Assembly (NCBI GenBank): GCA_015065135.1
Contig: SVQY01000012.1
Span: forward strand, 1 to 57,846
Length of the DNA: 57,846 nt
Reading direction: 5' to 3'
From: Oscillospiraceae bacterium
Lineage (GTDB): Bacteria > Bacillota > Clostridia > Oscillospirales > CAG-272
Below, piece after piece: positions 42,219-49,831 of this stretch. Both the position numbers and the translations under genes were made by a program. Within the stretch, counting starts at the first letter, position 1. Each line of letters begins with the position of its first letter. The notes under the pieces are model-generated. The model ran no database searches. It saw nothing but the letters and a program-made list of their open reading frames with translations, and was not told the origin of the DNA.

Positions 42219-43178
42219 TCAAAACTCGATCTGATCCAGCACGCTGCGCAGGCACGCGGCGCTGTGGCGGAGCTTTTCGGCTTCCTTTTTGGTCAGCTCG
42301 ACGGGGATGTGCGCCTTCACACCGTTGGGACCCACCAGTGCCAGAGTGGAGAGGCAGACGTCGTCGATGCCGTACTCATTGTGGTGCATGGTGGAAACGG
42401 TCATGGCCGTATCGTTGCCGCTGAAGATGCACTTGCAGATATGCACCGCGGCGGTGGACACCGCGTAGTAGGTGGCACCCTTGCGGGCAATGATCTGAGA
42501 GCCGGAGGTGCGTACGTAGTTTTCCGCATCCGCACGGTTCAGGGGCGGGATGGGGTCTTCGTTTTCCAGAGATACCTGACGGTATTTTTCCACATCCACG
42601 CAGGAGATGTTGACCTGCGACCACGGCACAAAGGAGGAGTCGCCGTGCTCACCGAACACAAAGGCGTGCACGTTCTGGCGGCTGATGTGGAAGTGATCGC
42701 CGAGGTAGGAGCGCAGACGGGAGGTATCCAGAATGGTACCGCTGCCGATGATACGGCTCTCGGGAATGTTGGTGATCTTGTTGAACGCGTAGGTCATCAC
42801 GTCCACAGGATTGCTGATGAGCAGATAGATGGCATCGGGGGCGTAGGTGGTGATATCCTTGGCAATGCGCTTCAGAATATCCACGTTGACCTGTGCCAGA
42901 TCCAGGCGGCTCTGGCCTGCGGAGCGGGCAACACCGGAGGTGATGATCACAATGTCGGAGCCAACGGCGTCCTTGTAATCACCTGAGGTGACGTGAGTGC
43001 CCTTGAAGAAGGGGGAGCCCTGGGTGATGTCCATTGCTTCACCCTCGGCCTTGTCGGCCTTGATATCGATCATCAGGATCTCGTTGGCAATGCCCTCAAT
43101 GGCAAGGGTGTAGGCAATGGTGGCACCTACGTTGCCGGCACCGATGATCGTGACCTTTCTCAGATCCGGTTCGCGCAT
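42219..43178 (-). CDS. ldh: L-lactate/malate dehydrogenase family protein
   Basis: 319-residue NAD-dependent 2-hydroxyacid dehydrogenase. GAGNVGAT (13-20) binds NAD; catalytic His178 in GEHGD, Asp151, Arg154 and Arg91 are present; SNPVDV is at 122-127. The overall sequence is most like lactate dehydrogenases (SGTILDTSRLR, GATYYAVS). At the substrate-specificity loop the residue aligned with Gln102 of LDH is Arg85 (GVARSAGQSR), as in malate dehydrogenases, so oxaloacetate reduction is possible. AAGGAG lies before the ATG. Second gene after pfkA, 10 bases apart. Confidence 0.85.
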   Translation of the reverse strand: MREPDLRKVTIIGAGNVGATIAYTLAIEGIANEILMIDIKADKAEGEAMDITQGSPFFKGTHVTSGDYKDAVGSDIVIITSGVARSAGQSRLDLAQVNVDILKRIAKDITTYAPDAIYLLISNPVDVMTYAFNKITNIPESRIIGSGTILDTSRLRSYLGDHFHISRQNVHAFVFGEHGDSSFVPWSQVNISCVDVEKYRQVSLENEDPIPPLNRADAENYVRTSGSQIIARKGATYYAVSTAAVHICKCIFSGNDTAMTVSTMHHNEYGIDDVCLSTLALVGPNGVKAHIPVELTKKEAEKLRHSAACLRSVLDQIEF

Positions 43179-43188
43179 AATTTTCTCC

Positions 43189-44265
43189 TTACTTACTGGT
43201 TTCGTAAACCATCTTGTAGATGGCCTCGATCTCTTCGTGTCTCTGGGCGGCGAGAGCCTTCATGGCAGCCACCTGCTCGGCGGTGAACTTGTCAAGGTCG
43301 CCGGGCTTCAGCTTATTCTTGTAGTTGCGGTCTGCGATCAGGGCGTAGTTGATATCCAGATCGGTGATCTTGCCGTCGATCTCGCAGATGACGATATTGC
43401 TCTTGCCCTCCAGCAGCAGCTCAACGGCACGCACACCCATCTGGGTGGCGGTCATGCGGTCACGCAGAGTGGGGTCGCCACCGCGCACCACGTGTGCAAA
43501 GCGGGCAAACTTGGTCTCCACACCGGTCTCGGCATCGATCTTCTTGGCAAGGACCTCACCGTACTTCTTGCCGTCCTCGGTGAATACACCCTCGGAAACG
43601 ATGACCAGGAAGCCGCGCTTGCCGTCAGCCTTCATAGCCTTGATGCGCTCGATGGTTCCTGCCTCGTCAAAGGGCATCTCGGGGATCACGGCGGCAGCTG
43701 CGCCGGAGGCGAGAGCGGTGAAGAGGGCGATCTGACCGCAGTCGCGGCCCATGACCTCCACCACATTGCAGCGTGCGTGAGACTCGCAGGTGTCGCGCAG
43801 GCAGTCGATCATCTTCAGGGCGGTGTTCATGGCGGAGTCAAAGCCGATGGTGTAGTCGGTTGCGGTAATGTCGTTATCGATGGTGCAGGGAACGCCAACG
43901 GTGGGAATGCCGCGGTTGGTCAGGTCGGTAGCACCGCGGAAGGTGCCGTCGCCGCCGCAGGCAACGATGGCCTCAATGCCGTGCTTTTTGCAGGTAGCGA
44001 TCGCCTTCTGCATGCCGGCCTCGGTCTTGAACTCGTCGCAGCGGTCGGAATACATAAAGGTGCCGCCGCGGGAGATGATGTTGGAGACCGAACGGGGGGT
44101 CAGGGTAATGATGTTGTCGTTGATCAGGCCGGAGTAGCCGCCGATGATGCCAACGACCTCCATACCCTCATCAAGTGCCTTGCGCGTGATGGCTCTGAGA
44201 GCCGCATTCATACCGGGTGCGTCACCGCCGGATGCCAGAACGCCGATTTTACGAAACTTTGCCAT
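43189..44265 (-). CDS. pfkA: 6-phosphofructokinase, ATP type
   Basis: 358 residues; makes fructose-1,6-bisphosphate from fructose-6-phosphate. GGDGT at 104-108 carries the Gly of ATP-dependent enzymes rather than the Asp of PPi-dependent ones, and TIDNDI at 128-133 has the catalytic Asp. The usual PG before TIDND is PC here. Somewhat longer than the 320-residue standard, with a C-terminal helical extension (KLKPGDLDKFTAEQ onward). The start is ATG 44265 after GAAAGGA. First gene of a pfkA-ldh operon linking glycolysis to fermentation. Confidence 0.92.
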   Translation of the reverse strand: MAKFRKIGVLASGGDAPGMNAALRAITRKALDEGMEVVGIIGGYSGLINDNIITLTPRSVSNIISRGGTFMYSDRCDEFKTEAGMQKAIATCKKHGIEAIVACGGDGTFRGATDLTNRGIPTVGVPCTIDNDITATDYTIGFDSAMNTALKMIDCLRDTCESHARCNVVEVMGRDCGQIALFTALASGAAAAVIPEMPFDEAGTIERIKAMKADGKRGFLVIVSEGVFTEDGKKYGEVLAKKIDAETGVETKFARFAHVVRGGDPTLRDRMTATQMGVRAVELLLEGKSNIVICEIDGKITDLDINYALIADRNYKNKLKPGDLDKFTAEQVAAMKALAAQRHEEIEAIYKMVYETSK

Positions 44266-44341
44266 AATAAAATTCCTTTCTTTTAACCCACAAAGCAGGC
44301 AATTTGTTGCCGAAAATAGCAAAAAATGCAAGTTTGACATT

Positions 44342-44370
44342 ATTTTAACATAATATGCTGTTGCTGTCAA
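44342..44370 (-). promoter_or_regulatory. Sigma-A promoter of pfkA-ldh
   Basis: Minus strand TTGACA, 17-bp spacer, TAAAAT. Confidence 0.7.
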
Positions 44371-44403
44371 GTGCTGTGGGATATTTTCTTTATAATGAAA
44401 TCT

Positions 44404-45684
44404 TTATTGAGGAGGGAGCTGCAGACCGTTCAGCAATCGCCACGCGTCCAGAATGGCATTGGTAGCGGCGACGGTGCGGATATAAGCGCGGTCACGCAGG
44501 GGGGAGAGGGAGAGCCTGCGGCAGACGGTCTGCTCTTTGGTGGCGACTGCGATATAGACGGTGCCAACGGGATCCTGCTCGGTGCCGCCGCCGGGGCCGG
44601 CATAGCCGGTGGTGGCGATGGCGAGATCGGTATCGAATTTTTGCAGCGCGCCCTCTGCCATAGCCCTCGCTACCGGCTCGCTGACAACGGTATGTGCTTC
44701 GATCAGGGTGGGGTCAACGCCGAGGATGGCGGTCTTCTCTCTCGTCTGATAGGTCACGGCACCGCCGGCTACTGCGCCGGAGCAGCCCGCAATGTCGGTC
44801 AGGCGTTTGGCAATGAGGCCGCCCGTGCAGGATTCTGCCGTGGCAACGGTCAGCCCCCGCGCGGTCAGATAAGCGACCAATGCCGCCTCGGGGGAGGGGG
44901 TGTCGATGCCGTAGATGTAGGGGGCGACCGGCGTTTCCTTGACGCGCTCTACCATTTTGTCGCACAGCGCGGCGGCGACCGTTTCGTTTTCGGCCTTAGC
45001 TGTCACACGCAGTCGCACCTCGCCTGCCACGCAATAGGGGGCGATGGTGGGATTGGCGCTATCTAGCAGCGCGCGGGGCAGCGCCGCCTCCACGGCGGAT
45101 TCGCCCATACCGGCAATATGGATATTGCGGCTGAACAGAACCGCATCACAGCGCGGATGCAGATAGGGCTCCACCTGCTCGCGGAACATGGGCTCCAGCT
45201 CGCGCGGAGGGCCGGGCAGCATGATCAGCACCTTGCCGTCCTCCCGCTCCAGCGCAAGGGCGGGGGCAGTGCCGTAGTCGTTGGGGAAGACGATAGCTCC
45301 CTCGGGCATCATGGCTTGCTTTTCGTTGTTGGGGGTCATTTTGCGGCCGGTGGCGGTGAAATAGCGGCGGATCCGCTCCAAAGAGGGCTCGTGCATTCTC
45401 ATGCCGCGCCCGAACACGGCGGCTGCCGTTTCCTTGGTCAGATCGTCATAGGTGGGGCCGAGGCCGCCGCTGGTGATCACCAGGTCTACACGATCCAACG
45501 CGGCGCGCAGATCGGCAGCAAGCCGCGTGGGATTGTCGCCTACCACGCTCTGGCGGTAAACGCCGATGCCCAACGCCGCCAGACGGCGGGCGAGATATGC
45601 CGCATTGGTGTTGACGATGTCGCCGATCAGCAGCTCTGTGCCCACGCACAGGATCTCGGCTTGGCGAAGATTTGGCTTGTTCAT
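44404..45684 (-). CDS. cinA: CinA: nucleotide-related and NMN amidohydrolase two-domain protein
   Basis: 426-residue fusion. N-terminal MoCF/CinA domain (about 1-170, with CVGTELLIGDIVNTNA and SGGLGPTYDD) has ADP-ribose-type pyrophosphatase activity in relatives; C-terminal CinA_C/PncC domain (about 260-420, with TAESCTGGLIAK and GTVYIAVA) deamidates nicotinamide mononucleotide. It is a family-typical length. ATG 45684 follows ATAGGAG; the longer frame upstream runs into a dispersed repeat that forms its leader. No clear terminator is seen after it. Confidence 0.9.
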   Translation of the reverse strand: MNKPNLRQAEILCVGTELLIGDIVNTNAAYLARRLAALGIGVYRQSVVGDNPTRLAADLRAALDRVDLVITSGGLGPTYDDLTKETAAAVFGRGMRMHEPSLERIRRYFTATGRKMTPNNEKQAMMPEGAIVFPNDYGTAPALALEREDGKVLIMLPGPPRELEPMFREQVEPYLHPRCDAVLFSRNIHIAGMGESAVEAALPRALLDSANPTIAPYCVAGEVRLRVTAKAENETVAAALCDKMVERVKETPVAPYIYGIDTPSPEAALVAYLTARGLTVATAESCTGGLIAKRLTDIAGCSGAVAGGAVTYQTREKTAILGVDPTLIEAHTVVSEPVARAMAEGALQKFDTDLAIATTGYAGPGGGTEQDPVGTVYIAVATKEQTVCRRLSLSPLRDRAYIRTVAATNAILDAWRLLNGLQLPPQ

Positions 45685-45698
45685 GTTCGCACTCCTAT

Positions 45699-45820
45699 TG
45701 CAAAGTTTTCGTCCGCCTTTTTCAAAAGGCGGCGCGGGTGTGGGGCGCGGAGCCCCACGCACGGCGTTTTCTTTTTGTAAGCTTTTTCTTTTGCGCCTCT
45801 ATATCCAAAAGAAAAAGCGG
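45699..45820 (-). repeat. Multi-hairpin dispersed repeat, copy 2
   Basis: Read on the minus strand: CTTTTTCTTTT / AAAAGAAAAAG stem (45782-45817), CAAAAAGAAAACGCCGT, hairpin TGGGGC-TCCGC-GCCCCA (45741-45757), hairpin CCGCC-TTTTGAAAAA-GGCGG (45713-45732), then ACGAAAACTTTG. It lies 15 bases upstream of the cinA start, so its 3' end is next to the ribosome site. Confidence 0.6.
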
Positions 45821-45898
45821 CTATCGGTCAAACACATTTATGTACATTGCTATTTTATCACATTCTGCACCCATCTGCATCCCTTTTTGCAAAAAAAC

Positions 45899-45927
45899 TT
45901 GAAAAAAATATGCATCCGTGCTATGAT
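45899..45927 (+). promoter_or_regulatory. Sigma-A promoter of the radical-SAM gene
   Basis: TTGAAA, 17-bp spacer, TATGAT. Confidence 0.6.
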
Positions 45928-45952
45928 GGTGAAGAAAAGGGAGGTGAGCGCT

Positions 45953-46843
45953 ATGGGTTGTATGCTTTGCCCACGGAAATGCGACGTGGATCGCAGCCGC
46001 GCGGTAGGCTTTTGCGGTGCGCCGGCGGAGCTGCGCGTGGCGCGCGCCGCTCTGCACTATTTTGAGGAGCCGCCCATCAGCGGTACACGGGGGTCGGGCA
46101 CCGTCTTCTTTTCGGGCTGCTCGCTGCGCTGCGTGTATTGCCAGAACCGCGCCATCCGCGCGGCGGAGAGCGGCAGAGCGCTTTCCGTGGCAGAGCTTGC
46201 AGATACGTTTCTTGCCCTGCAGAAAATGGGTGCGCACAATATCAATCTGGTGACCCCTACGCATTATGCGGATCAGATCGCCGAGGCGCTGCAGCTGGTC
46301 AAGGATCGGCTGACCGTTCCCGTGGTGTATAACTGCGGCGGCTATGAGCGTGTGGAAACGCTGCGGCTGCTGGAGGGCCTGGTGGATATCTATCTGCCCG
46401 ATTTTAAGTATATTTCACCGCAAATGGCAGGGAATTACTCCGCCGCCCCCGATTACGCGGCGTATGCCACCGCTGCCCTTGCCGAAATGTATCGGCAGAC
46501 GGGCGCCGTTTCCTTTGACGGGGAGGGAATGCTGCGGCGAGGTGTGGTGGTGCGGCACCTGGTGCTGCCGGGCGGCAGAAGGGATAGCATTGCCGTGCTG
46601 TCGCGCATTGCCGAAACGGTGCCGTTGGCAGACATCCGACTGTCGCTGATGCGTCAGTACACCCCGGATTTTTGCCCGGAGGAGGCGCCTGCGGTGCTGA
46701 AGCGACGGGTCACGACCTTTGAATACGAGCAGGTCATGCGCCATGCCGAGGCGCTGGGGTTTGAGGGATATTTTCAGACCAAGGAGGCGGTAGGCAAGCA
46801 ATACACCCCCGACTTCTCTCAGGATGCTTTTCCCGAAATGTAA
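45953..46843 (+). CDS. Radical-SAM protein (PFL-activase-like)
   Basis: 296-residue radical-SAM protein of the PflX-like group. CSLRCVYC (Cys56, Cys60, Cys63) is the [4Fe-4S]/SAM motif. The N-terminus has four more Cys (Cys3, Cys6, Cys10, Cys21: CMLCPRKC and GFCG) that may hold a second cluster. The glycyl-radical partner is not in the window. The start is ATG 45953 after GGGAGGTGAG; a longer frame upstream runs through cinA leader sequence and is rejected. Confidence 0.85.
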   Translation: MGCMLCPRKCDVDRSRAVGFCGAPAELRVARAALHYFEEPPISGTRGSGTVFFSGCSLRCVYCQNRAIRAAESGRALSVAELADTFLALQKMGAHNINLVTPTHYADQIAEALQLVKDRLTVPVVYNCGGYERVETLRLLEGLVDIYLPDFKYISPQMAGNYSAAPDYAAYATAALAEMYRQTGAVSFDGEGMLRRGVVVRHLVLPGGRRDSIAVLSRIAETVPLADIRLSLMRQYTPDFCPEEAPAVLKRRVTTFEYEQVMRHAEALGFEGYFQTKEAVGKQYTPDFSQDAFPEM

Positions 46844-46845
46844 CG

Positions 46846-46893
46846 AAAAAGCAGCACCGTTTGGCGTTTTTGCGCCAAACGGTGCTGCTTTTT
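46846..46893. terminator. Bidirectional terminator between radical-SAM and HAD genes
   Basis: Stem AAGCAGCACCGTTTGGCG and complement around TTTTTG, with A and T ends. Confidence 0.85.
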
Positions 46894-47617
46894 ACAGCTC
46901 GCGCAGCCATGTGAGCAGCGCGTTGTAATCTCCCTTGGGGCAGCTGATGTTGCCGCTTTTCAGCAGCCCCTTTTCGTCAATGAGACAATCGGTGAGCAAA
47001 AAGGCAGAAAGCCCTGCCGCCTCGGCGGCACCGATATCCTCCTCGGCGTTGTTGCCGATCATCAGGCACTTGGTGGGCTCCAAGCCCAGCTTTTCGCAGA
47101 TCTCCAGATAATAGGTGGGGTCCGGCTTGCAGCAGCCGGCGTTTTCGTAGGTGGTGATCAGCGCGAAGTCGGCAGCATCGAGCGCCGCCCAGGAAAGACG
47201 CGCCTCCACCGCAATTCGAGGGAAGAAGGGGTTGGTGGCAAGCACCACCTTGCCTGCCTTTTCCTTTGCAAGGCGCACGGCCTCGGCGGCAAGAGGTGTG
47301 GGGGATGTAAAGGCCTTTGCCTGATGAAATTCGTTGCCGTAAAAGGCATCAAAATGGGGAATATCCTCGTAGACCGCCTTGCCCTTGGGCACAAGCGCCG
47401 CAAAGGTCTCCCAGAACACGTCGCAATTGGGGCGGCTGCGGTCGTTTTGCAGCATAGCGCCAACGCCCTGCCACATAGCACCGATCATATTTTTGGGCTC
47501 GTAGCCCAGCGGTGCCACGGTACGGGCCAGCAGAGAGAGATAGCCCTTGGTGAACACATCGTTATCCATAGGCAGCAGCGTGCCGTCCAGGTCAAAAAGG
47601 ATCGCATCAAATTTCAT
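46892..47617 (-). CDS. HAD-superfamily hydrolase
   Basis: 241-residue haloacid dehalogenase-fold phosphatase. Motif I FDLDGTLL (Asp9, Asp11), Thr in ATNPFF (motif II), KPDPTYY (Lys motif III) and IGNNAEEDI (motif IV). The alpha-helical cap lies between motifs I and II. The substrate is probably a small sugar or nucleotide phosphate and cannot be read. The start is ATG 47617 after AAAGGTGG; a GTG 12 bases upstream is in that ribosome site. Divergent from the aldehyde dehydrogenase gene. Confidence 0.88.
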   Translation of the reverse strand: MKFDAILFDLDGTLLPMDNDVFTKGYLSLLARTVAPLGYEPKNMIGAMWQGVGAMLQNDRSRPNCDVFWETFAALVPKGKAVYEDIPHFDAFYGNEFHQAKAFTSPTPLAAEAVRLAKEKAGKVVLATNPFFPRIAVEARLSWAALDAADFALITTYENAGCCKPDPTYYLEICEKLGLEPTKCLMIGNNAEEDIGAAEAAGLSAFLLTDCLIDEKGLLKSGNISCPKGDYNALLTWLREL

Positions 47618-47649
47618 ACCCGTTCCCACCTTTTTCGGTCGTTTTCTCC

Positions 47650-47678
47650 ATTATAAAAGAAAACGGCACGTTTGTCAA
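47650..47678 (-). promoter_or_regulatory. Consensus sigma-A promoter of the HAD gene
   Basis: Minus strand TTGACA (47678-47673), 17-bp spacer, TATAAT. Confidence 0.8.
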
Positions 47679-47680
47679 TC

Positions 47681-47709
47681 TTGACAGTGATCCGGTGGCT
47701 TGCTATAAT
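47681..47709 (+). promoter_or_regulatory. Consensus sigma-A promoter of the aldehyde dehydrogenase gene
   Basis: TTGACA, 17-bp spacer, TATAAT. Its -35 box is two bases from the divergent -35 box. Confidence 0.8.
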
Positions 47710-47737
47710 AAAAGCAGGATCGAAAGGAGGGCCGATG

Positions 47738-49117
47738 ATGAACAGAGAAGAGATCGGTGCTACCGTTGCGCGGCAACGGCGTTTTTTTGAGACCGGCAAG
47801 ACGCTACCCCTTGCGTTCCGGCGCGCTGCCCTGGAGCGGTTGCGGAGCGCCATTCGCCAAAACCGTCAGCTGCTGACCGAGGCGCTGCGGGCAGATCTTG
47901 GCAAATCCGCGGTGGAGAGCTATATGTGCGAGGTCGGGCTTTTGCTGCACGAGATCGGCTACCTTCTGGAGCATCTGGAGGAATTTGCCGCCGTACGTAC
48001 CGTGAAAACGCCGTTTGCGCAGTTTCCGGCCAAAAGCTATGTGCGCCCCTGCCCGTATGGCACGGTGCTGGTGATGAGCCCTTGGAACTATCCGCTGCTG
48101 CTGACACTGGATCCGCTGGCCGAGGCGTTGGCGGCAGGCAATACCGTGGTGGTCAAGCCCAGCGCCTACGCGCCCCACACCGGGGAGGCCGTGCGCGCGC
48201 TGCTGGAGGATATCTTTCCCAAGAAATACGTGGCGGTGGTCATGGGTGGCAGAGCTGAGAACACCTGCCTTTTGGAGGAGAAATTTGATTATATCTTTTT
48301 CACCGGCAGCAAGGCGGTGGGCAAGGAGGTCATGGCCAAGGCGGCGATGCATCTGACGCCGGTCACGCTGGAGCTGGGCGGTAAGAGCCCCTGTATCGTA
48401 GACGCTACCGCAAACCTGCGTCTGGCCGCAAGGCGGATCGTGTTTGGCAAGTTTCTGAATTGCGGTCAGACCTGCGTGGCTCCCGATTATATTTTGTGTG
48501 AGGCGACGGTGCGTGAGGAGCTGCTGGGGCACATCAAGCGCGAGATCCTGCGGCAGTTTGGCAGAGATCCTTTGCACGGCAAGGATTACGGCAAGATCAT
48601 CAATGAGAAGCATTTCCATCGCATTTGCGGTCTCATTGATGAGAAAAAAGTTGTATATGGTGGCGAACGGGATGAGAAAACGCTGAAGATAGCTCCTACC
48701 GTGATGGACGGTGTGACCCCGGAGGATGCGGTGATGCAGGAGGAGATCTTTGGCCCCGTGCTGCCGATCTTGACCTTTGAGCAGATCGGGGAGGCTATCG
48801 CGCTGATCAATAGCGGAGAGCGCCCGTTGGCGCTGTATATCTTTTCAAGCTCCAAAAAGCGGATCGAGCAGGTGCATCGCGCCGTGCGCTTTGGCGGCGG
48901 CTGCGTCAACGATGTGATCGTGCATCTGGCAACACCGTATATGGGCTTTGGCGGTGTAGGGGAGAGCGGTATGGGTGCATATCACGGCAAGACCGGCTTC
49001 GATACCTTTTCCCATCACAAAAGCATTCTGCACAAGCGAAACTGGCTGGATCTGCCGATGCGCTATCAGCCCTACACACGGTTGAAGGAAGCGTTGATCC
49101 GTGCTTTTTTGCGATGA
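47738..49117 (+). CDS. Aldehyde dehydrogenase (class 3 type)
   Basis: 459-residue NAD(P)-dependent enzyme oxidising aldehydes to acids. LELGGKSPCIV holds the general-base Glu, NCGQTCVAPDY the catalytic Cys, and the class-3 N-terminus (RQRRFFETGKTLPLAFRRAALERL) and PWNYPLLLTLDPL cofactor stretch are typical. Tail FSHHKSILHKRNWLD is as in YwdH-like members. GGAGG fits ATG 47738 better than the ATG at 47735. It has a consensus promoter; no strong terminator follows, and the tmk promoter is immediately downstream. Confidence 0.9.
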   Translation: MNREEIGATVARQRRFFETGKTLPLAFRRAALERLRSAIRQNRQLLTEALRADLGKSAVESYMCEVGLLLHEIGYLLEHLEEFAAVRTVKTPFAQFPAKSYVRPCPYGTVLVMSPWNYPLLLTLDPLAEALAAGNTVVVKPSAYAPHTGEAVRALLEDIFPKKYVAVVMGGRAENTCLLEEKFDYIFFTGSKAVGKEVMAKAAMHLTPVTLELGGKSPCIVDATANLRLAARRIVFGKFLNCGQTCVAPDYILCEATVREELLGHIKREILRQFGRDPLHGKDYGKIINEKHFHRICGLIDEKKVVYGGERDEKTLKIAPTVMDGVTPEDAVMQEEIFGPVLPILTFEQIGEAIALINSGERPLALYIFSSSKKRIEQVHRAVRFGGGCVNDVIVHLATPYMGFGGVGESGMGAYHGKTGFDTFSHHKSILHKRNWLDLPMRYQPYTRLKEALIRAFLR

Positions 49118-49140
49118 ACAAAACAATTTTTGTCAAAATC

Positions 49141-49169
49141 TTGACAAAGTGCCCGTATGGGTGTACAAT
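49141..49169 (+). promoter_or_regulatory. Sigma-A promoter of tmk-mtlD
   Basis: TTGACA, 17-bp spacer, TACAAT. Confidence 0.7.
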
Positions 49170-49201
49170 AAGAGCAACGTTCGTGTGAGAGGAGAAGGAT
49201 T

Positions 49202-49816
49202 TTGAGCAAAGCGAAACTGATCGTGTTCGAGGGCATTGACGGCTGTGGCAAAAGCACCCAGATCGCACGTCTTGCCGAGAGCCTTGCGGCTATGGGGCGT
49301 AGCGTGCGCGTCAGCACCGAGCCCACCGAGACCGCGACCGGGAAAATGCTGCGCGAGGCGCTTTCCGGCAAGGTGAAAAGAACGCCCTGTGAAATGGCCG
49401 CGCTTTTTACCTTGGATCGCATTGTACATAACAAGTGCTCGGACGGTATCGAAAAAACCCTGGAGAATGGCACCGATATGCTGTCGGATCGCTACTATTA
49501 TTCCTCCCTTGCCTATCAGGGCAGCCTGTGCGATTATGACTGGGTGCGGGATATGAACGTAAACTGTCCCGATATCCGCCGTCCCGATCTCTGCATCTTT
49601 TTGGATATTCCCCCAAAGGAGGCGTTGGAGCGGATCGGCAAGCGTGGCGAGGCCAAGGAAATTTACGAAAAAGAGGAAACGTTAACGCTTTTTCGTGCAA
49701 CCTTCCTGCGCGTATTTGAGACCTTAGGTGACCGTGTGGCTATCGTGGATGCCTCCGGCACGCCCGATGCGGTCGCGGCACGTGTGCTGGCCGCCGTCCG
49801 GGAAATTTTGGATTAA
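49202..49816 (+). CDS. tmk: Thymidylate kinase
   Basis: 204-residue dTMP kinase: P-loop GIDGCGKST (11-19), LSDRYYYSSLAYQG (DRY-type motif), LDIPPKEALERI and a lid region with KRGEAKEIYEKEET. It phosphorylates dTMP to dTDP. The start codon is TTG 49202 after GAGGAGAAGG. 15 bases separate it from the mannitol-1-phosphate dehydrogenase-like gene, with which it shares a promoter; this pairing is unusual, since tmk is usually near holB. Confidence 0.92.
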   Translation: MSKAKLIVFEGIDGCGKSTQIARLAESLAAMGRSVRVSTEPTETATGKMLREALSGKVKRTPCEMAALFTLDRIVHNKCSDGIEKTLENGTDMLSDRYYYSSLAYQGSLCDYDWVRDMNVNCPDIRRPDLCIFLDIPPKEALERIGKRGEAKEIYEKEETLTLFRATFLRVFETLGDRVAIVDASGTPDAVAARVLAAVREILD

Positions 49817-49831
49817 AAGGAGAATACAGAA

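Noticed and set aside
36214-45820. Insertion sequences as the source of the dispersed repeat
   Set aside because: No transposase, no terminal direct repeats or target duplications were visible; copies are short and only partly aligned.
45566-45952. A 129-codon N-terminal extension of the radical-SAM protein
   Set aside because: It passes through the cinA leader and the dispersed repeat, is not conserved in character, and the ATG at 45953 has a strong ribosome site and its own promoter.
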